The notes under the pieces: generated by a model
What the model was told of the DNA's origin: nothing
Databases searched by the model: none
The model's input: only the letters and a program-made list of their open reading frames with translations
In this document: piece after piece, positions 7,830 through 15,711 of the stretch
Numbering within the stretch: position 1 is the first letter of the stretch
Layout: every line of letters begins with the position of its first letter
Program-made: the position numbers and the translations under genes
Assembly (NCBI RefSeq): GCF_010728325.1
Contig: NZ_AP022570.1
Location: 4,526,001 to 4,590,000, forward strand
Reading direction: 5' to 3'
Origin: Mycolicibacterium poriferae
GTDB lineage: Bacteria; Actinomycetota; Actinomycetes; Mycobacteriales; Mycobacteriaceae
DNA length: 64,000 bases

Positions 7830-9079
7830 TGCGGTTGACCCTCAAGGCCGCGGGTCTGCTCGACGTCGACGCCGGCGAGATCATCCGGCCCGGCGTCATC
7901 ACCGTCGACGACGGCCGCATCGTCGGCATCGGCAGCACAGCTCAGGCTGGTCCTGTCGGCTCCGCCGACGACGGCGATGTCGTCGATCTGGGTGACTCGA
8001 TTCTGTTGCCCGGACTGATGGACATGGAGGTCAACCTGCTGATGGGCGGCCGGGGAGAAAACCCCGGTTTGTCCCAGGTCCAGGACGATCCGGCCACCAG
8101 GGTGCTGCGTGCGGTCGGCAACGCACGGCGCACCCTGCGTGCGGGATTCACCACGGTGCGAAATCTCGGCTTGTTCGTCAAGACCGGTGGATACCTGCTG
8201 GACGTCGCGCTGAGCAGAGCGATCGACGCGGGCTGGATCGACGGCCCGCGGGTGATTCCGGCCGGGCACGCGATCACGCCGACGGGCGGGCATCTCGACC
8301 CGACGATGTTCGCGGCGTTCATGCCGGGCGTGCTCGAGTTGACCATCGAAGAAGGCATCGCCAACGGCGTCGACGAGATCCGCAAGGCGGTGCGCTACCA
8401 GATCAAGCACGGCGCGCAGCTGATCAAGGTGTGTTGCTCGGGCGGGGTGATGTCGCTGACCGGCGAGGCCGGCGCCCAGCACTATTCGGACGAAGAGCTG
8501 CGGGTGATCGTCGACGAGGCGCACCGCCGCGGGCTCAAGGTGGCGGCGCACACCCACGGAGCCGAAGCGGTCAAACATGCGGTGGCATGCGGCATCGACT
8601 GCATCGAACACGGATTCCTGATGGACGACGAGGCGATCCAGATGCTGGTCGACCACGACCGCTTCCTGGTGACGACCAGACGCCTGGCGCAGGCCATGGA
8701 TGTCTCCAAAGCGCCGAAAGTTCTGCAGGACAAGGCCGCCGAGATGTTCCCGAAGGCCGAGACGTCGATCAAGGCGGCCTATGAGGCCGGGGTCAAGATC
8801 GCCGTGGGCACCGACGCGCCGGCCATCCCGCACGGCAAGAACGCCGACGAGCTCGTCACCCTCGTCGAGTGGGGCATGCCGCCTGCGGCGGTGTTGCGCG
8901 CAGCGACCGTCGTGGCTGCCGACCTGATCGACAAGCCCGAACTCGGCCGTCTCGCCGAGGGATGCCTGGCCGACATCATCGCGGTCCCCGGCGACCCGCT
9001 GTCGGACATCACCGTTACACGGGATGTCAATTTTGTAATGAAGGGCGGTAAGGTCTTCAAGAATGACTGCGCCAACTGA
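7829..9079 (+). CDS. Amidohydrolase-fold protein (imidazolonepropionase/prolidase-like) with altered first metal motif
   Basis: 416 residues; the GTG start shares a base with the preceding stop. The composite N-terminal sandwich domain (DGRIVGIG) and the TIM-barrel blocks are present: QLIKVCCSGGV with the lysine usually carboxylated, KVAAHTHGAEAV, CIEHGFLMDDEA and VGTDAP. The first metal motif, normally H-x-H after PGL(I/M)D, reads D-M-E67-V-N69, so both histidines are replaced. The remaining ligands could still hold one metal. The C-terminal LAEGCLADIIAVPGDP is normal. It follows the small unknown protein and overlaps the NTF2-like gene by 17 bases. It may act on a cyclic amide, lactone or ring ketone, or may have changed chemistry. 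Confidence 0.87.
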   Translation: MRLTLKAAGLLDVDAGEIIRPGVITVDDGRIVGIGSTAQAGPVGSADDGDVVDLGDSILLPGLMDMEVNLLMGGRGENPGLSQVQDDPATRVLRAVGNARRTLRAGFTTVRNLGLFVKTGGYLLDVALSRAIDAGWIDGPRVIPAGHAITPTGGHLDPTMFAAFMPGVLELTIEEGIANGVDEIRKAVRYQIKHGAQLIKVCCSGGVMSLTGEAGAQHYSDEELRVIVDEAHRRGLKVAAHTHGAEAVKHAVACGIDCIEHGFLMDDEAIQMLVDHDRFLVTTRRLAQAMDVSKAPKVLQDKAAEMFPKAETSIKAAYEAGVKIAVGTDAPAIPHGKNADELVTLVEWGMPPAAVLRAATVVAADLIDKPELGRLAEGCLADIIAVPGDPLSDITVTRDVNFVMKGGKVFKNDCAN

Positions 9080-9509
9080 ATCCTCCCGCACCGCGGACCT
9101 GGTCGAGATCCAGCAGCTCCTCGCCAAGTACGCGGTCACGATCACCCAGGGTGACACCGACGGGCTGATGTCGGTGTTCACGCCGGACGGCACGTACAGC
9201 GCCTTCGGGTCGACCTACACGCTGGCGCGCTTCCCGGAGCTGGTCGAAGCCGCGCCCAAGGGGTTGTTCATGACCGGCACGTCGCTGGTCAATCTCGACC
9301 CCGCGGACCCGGACAATGCGACCGGCACCCAGCCACTGTGTTTCATCGAGCACTCCCAACACGACATGCGCATCGGCTATTACAACGACACCTACGTCCG
9401 CACCGATGACGGCTGGCGGTTGAAGACCCGCGCGATGACGTTCATCCGCCGCAGCGGCGACCACGACTCGGGTCGCCCACACGCCATCGGAAGGCCCGAA
9501 GCAGGATGA
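9063..9509 (+). CDS. NTF2/SnoaL-like (steroid-isomerase-fold) protein
   Basis: 148 residues with the SnoaL-type cone fold signature: ADLVEIQQLLAKYAVTITQGD near the N-terminus, TPDGTYSAFG, and GWRLKTRAMTFIRR on the last strand. Such proteins act as small isomerases, cyclases, dehydratases or oxygenase beta-subunit-like partners. Beta subunits of Rieske oxygenases share this fold, so it could serve the upstream Rieske protein, though it is separated from it by two genes. The start lies 17 bases inside the amidohydrolase-fold gene, and its stop overlaps the next ATG (ATGA), so it is part of the operon. Specific role unknown. Confidence 0.85.
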   Translation: MTAPTESSRTADLVEIQQLLAKYAVTITQGDTDGLMSVFTPDGTYSAFGSTYTLARFPELVEAAPKGLFMTGTSLVNLDPADPDNATGTQPLCFIEHSQHDMRIGYYNDTYVRTDDGWRLKTRAMTFIRRSGDHDSGRPHAIGRPEAG

Positions 9510-10627
9510 CGGACCTGCTCGACCCCGCCGCATTCCGGGCCGCACTGCAGGCCTGGCTCGGTGACAATGACCTCACTCCCCCCGACGACCACAGCCTCGA
9601 AGGCCACCTCCGGCAGTTCGCCCGGGTGCAACGCGCGCTCTACGACGGCGGATGGAGCCGCTACGGCTGGCCGGAGCATGCGGGAGGACTCGGGGGGCCG
9701 GCGGTGTTGCGCGCCATCGTGGGTGAGGAGGTCGTCGGCCGACGCCTGACCGAGCCGGGACCGTATTCGATGCTCGAGGTGTTGGCCCCGACGATGATCG
9801 ACTACGCCTCACCTCAGCTGGCCGCGGAGATGGTGCCGCGCCTGCTGCGGGGCGACGAACAGTGGTGCCAAGGCTTTTCCGAGCCGGGGTCGGGTAGCGA
9901 CCTGGCCTCGTTGACCACCCGGGCCGTCGAGAAGGACGGCAGATGGGTCATCAACGGGCAGAAGGTCTGGACGAGCTTCGCCCAGTACTCCCATCGGTGC
10001 ATCCTGCTCACCCGCACCGGCGACGCGGGCACACCCGATCATCAGGCGATCACGGCCTTCTTCGTCGACCTCGACACCCCGGGCATCACGGTGCGCCCGC
10101 TACGCACCATGCACGGCGTCGACGAATTCTGCGAGGTCTACTTCGACGACGTCGTCGTCGACGCGAACAGGATGCTGGGCAATCCGGGAGACGGCTGGCG
10201 GCTCGCCATGGATCTGCTGCCCTACGAGCGCTCGACATGCTTCTGGCAGCGCATCGCCTATCTCTATTCGCGATTCGACGCGCTGATCGAGGACGTCAAG
10301 GGTCAGGGTCAGAGTGTCGACGCCGAGCTCGGCGAGGTCTACCTGGCGCTGCACACATTGCGGTGCCGCTCACTGGTCACCCAGCAGCGACTGGCCGACG
10401 GCATGAAGCTGGGGCCCGACACCTCGGTCGACAAGGTGTTGCTGGCCGGTGCCGAGCAACTGCTCTACGACACCGTGCGCGACCTACGGCCGGGCACCAT
10501 CGAACTCGACGACGACGAATGGCGCACCGAGTTCCTGTATTCGCGGGCGGCCACCATCTACGGCGGCACCGCCGAAGTGCAGCGCAACATCATCGCGCGC
10601 CGGCTACTCGACCTCGGGAAGGAATGA
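9506..10627 (+). CDS. Acyl-CoA dehydrogenase, partner-type subunit with GGT..Q.NIIA motif
   Basis: 373 residues. CQGFSEPGSGSDLASLTTRA in the middle domain and ATIYGGTAEVQRNIIARRLL at the end are typical of the subunit class that forms heteromers in actinobacterial steroid catabolism. The gene overlaps its successor, a second and shorter acyl-CoA dehydrogenase, by four bases (ATGA). Such adjacent unequal pairs form alpha2beta2 enzymes in the known FadE26/27 and FadE28/29 examples, and I infer the same here. It should dehydrogenate a bulky, side-chain-type acyl-CoA. It is the sixth gene of the operon that starts at 5627. Confidence 0.88.
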   Translation: MTDLLDPAAFRAALQAWLGDNDLTPPDDHSLEGHLRQFARVQRALYDGGWSRYGWPEHAGGLGGPAVLRAIVGEEVVGRRLTEPGPYSMLEVLAPTMIDYASPQLAAEMVPRLLRGDEQWCQGFSEPGSGSDLASLTTRAVEKDGRWVINGQKVWTSFAQYSHRCILLTRTGDAGTPDHQAITAFFVDLDTPGITVRPLRTMHGVDEFCEVYFDDVVVDANRMLGNPGDGWRLAMDLLPYERSTCFWQRIAYLYSRFDALIEDVKGQGQSVDAELGEVYLALHTLRCRSLVTQQRLADGMKLGPDTSVDKVLLAGAEQLLYDTVRDLRPGTIELDDDEWRTEFLYSRAATIYGGTAEVQRNIIARRLLDLGKE

Positions 10628-11433
10628 CGATGACCGACCGAGACGCCGAGACTCCCGAACTCGACCTGCTCGAAGACGCCTTGCGCAAGACGATGCTGAG
10701 CCATTCGGGCGCCGAACTGGATGCCGCACTGGCCGAGCTGGGCTGGGCCGAGATGCTGGCCGACGTACCCGACCAGGCGATACCGCTCGTGTTCCGCCTC
10801 CTCGGCGAAACAGGTTCGCACGCATCGATTCTCAACGATGTCATCCTCGAGACCATCGGCGGTGTCCCCGGCGGTACCCCGCCCATGCCCTATGCCGGCG
10901 GGGACTGGGTGGTGTGGAGCCGTTCGGCGGTCGAGGACCCGACACTGGGTGGGCTGCCGATCCATCGGGTGCCCGACGGGCAGACGATGCGATTGGGCGA
11001 GGCGCGCCGGGCGGCCGGTTGGTGGCTGGTCGGATCGGCACGGGCCATGCTCGCCCTGGCGCGTCAGCACGCGCTGGACCGGACGCAGTTCGGCAAGCCG
11101 ATCGCCGGTTTCCAGGCCATCCGACACCGGTTGGCCGAAACCTTGGTCGCCATCAAAGGCGCCGAGGCGACCCTGCGTCTACCCGGTATCGAGAGCCCCG
11201 ACCTCACCGCGATGCTGGCCAAGGCCGCTGCGGGGAAGGCGGCGCTGACCGCCGCCAAGCACTGCCAGCAGGTGCTCGGCGGTATCGGCTTCACCGAGGA
11301 ACATGCGATGCAGCATCACGTCAAACGCGCGCTGGTCCTCGACGGGTTGCTCGGCAGCTCACGGGAACTGGCCCGCAGGGCCGGTGCCGGCCTGCGGGCG
11401 CGCGGTTCGGCGCCGCGCCTGGCCGTCCTCTGA
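10624..11433 (+). CDS. Acyl-CoA dehydrogenase-like second subunit
   Basis: 269 residues, shorter than a stand-alone acyl-CoA dehydrogenase (about 380). The N-terminal helical part is diverged (DLLEDALRKTMLSHSG), but the C-terminal domain is clear: ALARQHALDRTQFGKPIAGF and QQVLGGIGFTEEHAMQHHVK. It overlaps the previous dehydrogenase by four bases. Pairing a full and a reduced subunit is characteristic of heterotetrameric dehydrogenases for steroid-sized CoA esters. It is the last gene of the operon. A possible hairpin terminator at 11469-11506 follows before the convergent enoyl-CoA hydratase. Confidence 0.86.
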   Translation: MTMTDRDAETPELDLLEDALRKTMLSHSGAELDAALAELGWAEMLADVPDQAIPLVFRLLGETGSHASILNDVILETIGGVPGGTPPMPYAGGDWVVWSRSAVEDPTLGGLPIHRVPDGQTMRLGEARRAAGWWLVGSARAMLALARQHALDRTQFGKPIAGFQAIRHRLAETLVAIKGAEATLRLPGIESPDLTAMLAKAAAGKAALTAAKHCQQVLGGIGFTEEHAMQHHVKRALVLDGLLGSSRELARRAGAGLRARGSAPRLAVL

Positions 11434-11468
11434 CTCCGCCCGCGAGTCCAGCCCGGTGACGACACGCT

Positions 11469-11506
11469 GCCGGGTAGGAGCCCGACCCTACGCACGACCG
11501 CCCGGC
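11469..11506. terminator. Possible bidirectional hairpin between convergent genes
   Basis: GCCGGG (11469-11474) pairs with CCCGGC (11501-11506). Inside it a second short stem, GTAGG with CCTAC, can form. It sits between the end of the plus-strand operon and the stop of the minus-strand hydratase. There is no T-run, so it is not a classic intrinsic terminator. The stems are short, and the assignment is weak. Confidence 0.3.
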
Positions 11507-12291
11507 TAGGGGCTGTTGGCGGCCTTCATCTGCTCCAGGTCGACCAGGACCGGCCAGCCGCCGACGGACAACGCGTTGCCGTGCCCTGTCTGGTGCACGT
11601 CGAAGACCGACTGGATGGCAGCGTAGAAGCCTTGCACATCCAGCGTCTGGTTGACCGCCCGCTTGGCCTGCCGCAGCGCGAACGGCGGCATCGTGGCGAT
11701 CTGTTCGGCCAACGCCCGAGTCTCGGTGTCGAGTCGGTCCCGCGGCACCACCCGGTTGACCATTCCGGTGCTCAGCACCTCGTCGGCAGTCATGGCCCGG
11801 CCGGTGAACAGGATCTCCTTGGCCTTTCGGGGCCCCAGTTCCCAGGTGTGCCCGTGGTATTCGACGCCGCCGATGCCCATCAACACCACGGGGTCGGAGA
11901 ACTGTGCGTCGTCCGCGGCGATGATCAGATCGCACGGCCAGCACAACAACAGCCCGCCGGAGATGCACCGGCCCTGCACGGCGGCGATCGACGGCTTGGG
12001 AACATTGCGCCATCTCAGCGTGTACTCGAGATAGCGTTTCGCCTCGTGCTCGATGATGAACTCGAGCGTGATCTTGTCCGGGACCGGTCCCCCGCCTTTG
12101 AGGTCGTGCCCGGCGGAGAAGTGTTTGCCGTTGGCCCGCAGGACGATCACCGAAACCTCGCTGTCCGCGGCCGCGCGGGTCCACGCCGCATCGAGTTCGT
12201 CGAGCAACTCGGGGTTCTGGGCGTTGGCCGCCTCGGGACGATTGAGCGTGATGGTCGCGATCCTGTCGGCGACGTCGTAGTCGATGTACAC
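11506..12291 (-). CDS. Enoyl-CoA hydratase/isomerase family protein
   Basis: About 261 residues from a GTG at 12291 with GGAGG nine bases before it; the frame is open further upstream, but without start support. Crotonase motifs are IATITLNRPEAANAQ, GKHFSAGHDLKGG for the oxyanion hole, and RCISGGLLLCWPCDLIIA. The GIGGVEYHGHTWELGPRKA segment is of the type seen in hydratases acting on large acyl-CoAs. It is a single gene on the minus strand, divergent from the TetR gene, with the operator at 12444 in the 223-base gap between them. It could therefore be controlled from the same site. Confidence 0.87.
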   Translation of the reverse strand: MYIDYDVADRIATITLNRPEAANAQNPELLDELDAAWTRAAADSEVSVIVLRANGKHFSAGHDLKGGGPVPDKITLEFIIEHEAKRYLEYTLRWRNVPKPSIAAVQGRCISGGLLLCWPCDLIIAADDAQFSDPVVLMGIGGVEYHGHTWELGPRKAKEILFTGRAMTADEVLSTGMVNRVVPRDRLDTETRALAEQIATMPPFALRQAKRAVNQTLDVQGFYAAIQSVFDVHQTGHGNALSVGGWPVLVDLEQMKAANSP

Positions 12292-12443
12292 GGGGTGCGT
12301 CCTCCAGACGGGGTTACGGATGGCATGAGCGGGTACTACGGATGGCGCAACGGACCGGATGGGAATGCCGACGCGAGCACAACGGTTGAGTTGAACCGTG
12401 TCACGTCCGACTATCCGCAAGGGCCTTCTGTTATCTCGAAAAT

Positions 12444-12458
12444 GAGAATACTATTCTC
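12444..12458. promoter_or_regulatory. Perfect operator palindrome GAGAAT-ACT-ATTCTC
   Basis: A perfect 6-3-6 inverted repeat in the divergent region between the enoyl-CoA hydratase (minus) and the TetR gene (plus). It covers the expected -35 position of the TetR promoter, so binding would block RNA polymerase. Finding the shared operator in a TetR promoter is the usual pattern of autoregulation. Confidence 0.78.
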
Positions 12459-12471
12459 GGGATGAGGAAGT

Positions 12472-12477
12472 TACAAT
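12472..12477 (+). promoter_or_regulatory. Predicted -10 box (TACAAT) of the TetR gene
   Basis: TACAAT lies 38 bases before the TetR ATG. The -35 position falls inside the operator palindrome at 12444-12458 and shows no good consensus. Expected transcription start near 12484 and a leader of about 30 bases with GAGG before the ATG. Confidence 0.5.
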
Positions 12478-12514
12478 CTCTGACACGTGGGCTGAGAGGG
12501 GGTCGAGGACCGCT

Positions 12515-13234
12515 ATGGCAAGGCGTTCTCCGGTACAGTCAGTTCATGTTCTCCCCAGTCGGCCTGCAGTCGAGTCGCCGGTGACCAGTCCCAGCGAAGA
12601 GCCCGCCTGGAAGCAACGGGCGGTCGAGCGCTCCATCAAAACCGCCAAATTGCGGGCAGCTCAGCGCGTGCAGCGCTTCCTCGACGCTGCGCAGGCGATC
12701 ATCATCGAGAAGGGCAGCACCGACTTCACGGTCCAGGAAGTCGTCGACCGGTCCCGCCAGTCGCTGCGCAGCTTCTACCTGCAGTTCGACGGTAAGCACG
12801 AGCTCCTGCTCGCCCTGTTCGAGGACGCCCTGAGTCGGTCCGCGGACCAGATCCGGGCCGCCACTTCGAGTCAGGCCGACCCACTCGAACGCCTCGAAGT
12901 GGCCGTCAAGCTGCTGTTCGAGTCGTCGCGCCCCGACCCGTCGGCCAAGCGCCCGCTGTTCACCGATTTCGCCCCACGACTACTGGTGTCTCACCCGTCC
13001 GAGGTCAAGGTGGCCCACGCTCCGCTGCTCGCGCTGCTCACCGAGCTGATGGAAGAGGCCAGCGCCGCCGGCCAGCTGCGCGAAAGCATCAATCCCAAGC
13101 GGATGGCCGCCATGACGATGCAGACGGTGATGTTCGTCGCGCAGTCCAGCAGCGACGGTGAAGACGGGGCAGCCCATCCGATCACGGCCGACGAGGTGTG
13201 GGACTTCTGCTCACACGGTTTCGCCGCCGAATAG
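12515..13234 (+). CDS. TetR-family transcriptional regulator, candidate master regulator of the palindrome regulon
   Basis: 239 residues. A poorly ordered N-terminal tail of about 45 residues precedes the DNA-binding domain, roughly residues 48-108: RVQRFLDAAQAIIIEKGS, FTVQEVVDRSRQSLRSFYLQF, then KHELLLALFEDAL. The rest is a variable ligand-binding and dimerisation domain. A perfect GAGAATnnnATTCTC copy lies in its promoter, and a one-mismatch copy starts three bases after its stop, upstream of the P450 gene. I infer that it represses itself and probably the other promoters with this site. TetR proteins of mycobacterial catabolism usually respond to CoA-ester intermediates. Alternative regulators in the window are the TetR at 30093 and the IclR at 41646. 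Confidence 0.9.
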   Translation: MARRSPVQSVHVLPSRPAVESPVTSPSEEPAWKQRAVERSIKTAKLRAAQRVQRFLDAAQAIIIEKGSTDFTVQEVVDRSRQSLRSFYLQFDGKHELLLALFEDALSRSADQIRAATSSQADPLERLEVAVKLLFESSRPDPSAKRPLFTDFAPRLLVSHPSEVKVAHAPLLALLTELMEEASAAGQLRESINPKRMAAMTMQTVMFVAQSSSDGEDGAAHPITADEVWDFCSHGFAAE

Positions 13235-13236
13235 CC

Positions 13237-13251
13237 GAGAATCTCACTCTC
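13237..13251. promoter_or_regulatory. Near-perfect operator copy (GAGAAT-CTC-ACTCTC)
   Basis: Differs from the perfect palindrome at one position of the right arm. It starts directly after the TetR stop and about 220 bases before the P450 start. It could serve the P450-SDR operon, although the distance to the start codon is long. Confidence 0.5.
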
Positions 13252-13329
13252 CACTCAACAGAGTTCTGTTCACGCCGACGCGCACCCACCGAGTGCTGCG
13301 CCGCGTGCTACCGCGTCACTTCCGTTATC

Positions 13330-13347
13330 GAGAAGCTCATTCTTCTC
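13330..13347. promoter_or_regulatory. Inverted repeat GAGAAG-N6-CTTCTC upstream of the P450 gene
   Basis: A perfect six-base inverted repeat with a six-base spacer, about 125 bases before the P450 start. It resembles the regulon palindrome in sequence (GAGAA/TTCTC) but has different spacing, so it may be a second-class site or a different operator. The remaining leader up to 13471 contains a TTGACA (13384-13389) without a well-placed -10 box. Confidence 0.35.
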
Positions 13348-13471
13348 AATGCAGAGCCATCCTCGCAGAATAAGAGTCGGGCATTGACACGCGCTGGCGG
13401 CGATGCCAGAGTTGTGAGACAAATCGTAGCCTGATGTCTTACGTCAAGACTGGTCCAGCGAGAGGACACCC

Positions 13472-14683
13472 GTGACGATCAGCGCCGAGAACTCCGACCG
13501 ACCGGGCGCCTCAGCGGTCGACGAGCTGTACTACGACCCCTACAACGTCGAACTGAACATGAACCCCTACCCGGTGTTCGCCCGGATGCGTGAAGAAGCG
13601 CCGCTGTACTACAACGACAAGCACGACTTCTACGCCTTGAGCCGATTCGATGACGTCAACAAGGCCGTCATCGATCACGACACCTTCATTTCCGGCCGTG
13701 GGGCGCTCCTGGAGATCATCAAGTCCGGCATGGAGATCCCGCCCGGCACCTTGATCTTCGAGGATCCGCCGATCCACAACATCCACCGTAATCTGCTGTC
13801 CCGCATGTTCACCCCGCGCAAGGTGCTGGCGCTGGAACCCCAGATCCGCGAGTTCACCGCACGCTGCCTGGATCCCCTCGTGGGGTCCGGGCGTTTCGAC
13901 TTCGTCAACGACCTCGGTGAGCAGATGCCGATGCGCGTGATCGGCATGCTGCTCGGCATTCCCGAGGAGCATCAGCGCCGCGTCGCCGATCACGGCGAGG
14001 CGACGTTGATGAACGAGCAGGTCGATCTGCTGGCGACCGGTGAGGTGTTCGCCGAGTTCATCGACTACCGCGCCGAGCATCCCTCCGACGACATCATGAC
14101 CGACCTGCTGACCGCCGAGTTCACCGACGAGACCGGGACGGTGCGGCGTTTGCGCCGTGATGAGTTGCTGATGTATCTGACGGTGGTCGCCACCGCGGGC
14201 GCCGAGACCACCACCCGCCTGATCGGGTGGGCCGGCAAGACGTTGGCCGACTACCCCGACCAGCGGCGCGAGCTCGCCGAGAACCCCGGTCTCATCCCCC
14301 AGGCGATCGAGGAGATCCTGCGGTGGGAGCCGCCGGCACTGCAGATCGCGCGCTACGTCAGCCGAGACGTCTCCTACTACGGACAGACGGTGCCCGAAGG
14401 TTCGGCCATGTTGATGTTGGTCGGCGCGGCGAATCGGGACCACCGCCGTTTCCCACCAGATGGCGACGTGTTCGACATCCACCGGGAACAGCGCTCGCAC
14501 ATGACGTTCGGTGCCGGCACCCATTTCTGCATGGGCAATGCACTGGCCCGGCTCGAAGGCCGCATCGCGCTCGAGGAAATCCTCAAGCGGTTCCCGGAGT
14601 GGGATGTCGACTGGGCCAACGCTGCGCCGTCGCAGACCACCGCAGTGCGGGGCTGGGAAGCCATGCCCACCTTCGTTTCCTGA
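13472..14683 (+). CDS. Cytochrome P450
   Basis: 403 residues, soluble bacterial P450. The I-helix oxygen-activation motif is ATAGAETTTRLIGW, the ExxR pair is in EEILRWEPP, and the heme loop is MTFGAGTHFCMG with cysteine 353 as thiolate ligand. GTG start. It is followed 36 bases later by a mycofactocin-type dehydrogenase, a pairing expected for hydroxylation followed by alcohol oxidation. No ferredoxin lies next to it; the [3Fe-4S] ferredoxin at 29897 and the 2Fe-2S ferredoxin at 50704 are the nearest candidates. The CYP family number cannot be assigned by eye. The two GAGAA-type repeats upstream suggest induction with the rest of the regulon. Confidence 0.92.
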   Translation: MTISAENSDRPGASAVDELYYDPYNVELNMNPYPVFARMREEAPLYYNDKHDFYALSRFDDVNKAVIDHDTFISGRGALLEIIKSGMEIPPGTLIFEDPPIHNIHRNLLSRMFTPRKVLALEPQIREFTARCLDPLVGSGRFDFVNDLGEQMPMRVIGMLLGIPEEHQRRVADHGEATLMNEQVDLLATGEVFAEFIDYRAEHPSDDIMTDLLTAEFTDETGTVRRLRRDELLMYLTVVATAGAETTTRLIGWAGKTLADYPDQRRELAENPGLIPQAIEEILRWEPPALQIARYVSRDVSYYGQTVPEGSAMLMLVGAANRDHRRFPPDGDVFDIHREQRSHMTFGAGTHFCMGNALARLEGRIALEEILKRFPEWDVDWANAAPSQTTAVRGWEAMPTFVS

Positions 14684-14719
14684 CGTCAACCATCACATCG
14701 ATCAGAAGGACCACACACC

Positions 14720-15556
14720 ATGGCAGGACGGGTAGAAGGCAAGGTCGCGTTCATCACCGGCGCGGCGCGCGGCCAGGGACGGGCGCATGCCGTGCGCATG
14801 GCCCAGGAGGGCGCGGACATCATCGCCGTCGATATCTGCAAGCAGATCGACAGCGTGTTGATCCCCTTGTCCTCACCGGAGGATCTGGCCGAGACCGCGG
14901 ATATGGTCAAGAACGCCGGGGGCCGCATCCACACCGCGGAAGTCGACGTCCGTGACTACGACGCGCTCAAGGCTGCCGTCGATGCCGGTGTCGAGGAGTT
15001 CGGCAAGCTGGACATCATCGTCGCCAACGCCGGTATCGGTAACGGCGGTCAGACCCTCGACAAGACCGGTGAACCCGACTGGGATGACATGATCGGAGTG
15101 AACCTGTCCGGGGTGTGGAAGACGGTGAAAGCCGGTGTGCCGCACATCCTTGCCGGGGGTAACGGCGGATCGATCATCTTGACCAGCTCGGTCGGCGGCC
15201 TGAAGGCCTACCCGCACACCGGGCACTACGTTGCCGCCAAGCACGGCGTGGTCGGGTTGATGCGCACGTTCGCCGTCGAGCTCGGGGCACAGAACATCCG
15301 GGTGAACTCGGTGCACCCGACCAACGTGAACACCCCGCTGTTCATGAACGAACCGACGATGAAACTGTTCCGTCCCGATCTGGAGAACCCGGGTCCGGAA
15401 GACATGAAGGTGGTCGGCCAGCTCATGCATACGCTGCCGATCGGCTGGGTGGAGCCGGAGGACATCGCCAACGCGGTACTCTTCCTCGCCTCCGACGAGG
15501 CACGCTTCATCACGGGTGTGACATTGCCGGTGGACGGCGGCAGCTGCCTGAAGTGA
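14720..15556 (+). CDS. Mycofactocin-type short-chain dehydrogenase (carveol-dehydrogenase-like)
   Basis: 278 residues. The N-terminal ITGAARGQGRAHAVRMAQEGADI and the long insertion after the first acidic residue (DICKQIDSVLIPLSSPEDL) are the marks of the mycofactocin-dependent SDR subfamily, in which a nicotinamide is held tightly and re-oxidised through mycofactocin. Catalytic serine in LTSSVGG and Y-x3-K in HYVAAKHG; the end ITGVTLPVDGGS is typical. The gene lies just downstream of the P450 and probably oxidises the alcohol that the P450 makes. It also tells us that the organism probably makes mycofactocin, although those genes are not in the window. Confidence 0.92.
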   Translation: MAGRVEGKVAFITGAARGQGRAHAVRMAQEGADIIAVDICKQIDSVLIPLSSPEDLAETADMVKNAGGRIHTAEVDVRDYDALKAAVDAGVEEFGKLDIIVANAGIGNGGQTLDKTGEPDWDDMIGVNLSGVWKTVKAGVPHILAGGNGGSIILTSSVGGLKAYPHTGHYVAAKHGVVGLMRTFAVELGAQNIRVNSVHPTNVNTPLFMNEPTMKLFRPDLENPGPEDMKVVGQLMHTLPIGWVEPEDIANAVLFLASDEARFITGVTLPVDGGSCLK

Positions 15557-15588
15557 CGACGTCGGCGTAGCCCTCCTCGCAGCACTGG

Positions 15589-15602
15589 GCGTAGCGCTAC
15601 GC
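15589..15602. repeat. 14-base perfect palindrome in the SDR-WS/DGAT gap
   Basis: GCGTAGCGCTACGC reads the same on both strands. It lies 33 bases after the SDR stop in the 155-base gap before the WS/DGAT gene. It could act as a transcription end or as a protein-binding site. There is no T-run after it. The rest of the gap shows nothing else I can support. Confidence 0.4.
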
Positions 15603-15711
15603 AGCAGCGTTCGTCGACGTGGCGACACCGGACGCGTTGAACATCCTCTGCGGCTGACGCATTCCGCCGAATTCGCAGTGATCATGACGTTCCGGTGGTT
15701 GCATTCTGGGC

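Noticed and set aside
15589..15602. The 14-base palindrome after the SDR as an intrinsic terminator
   Set aside because: No T-run follows and the stem has no loop, so it was listed only as a palindrome.
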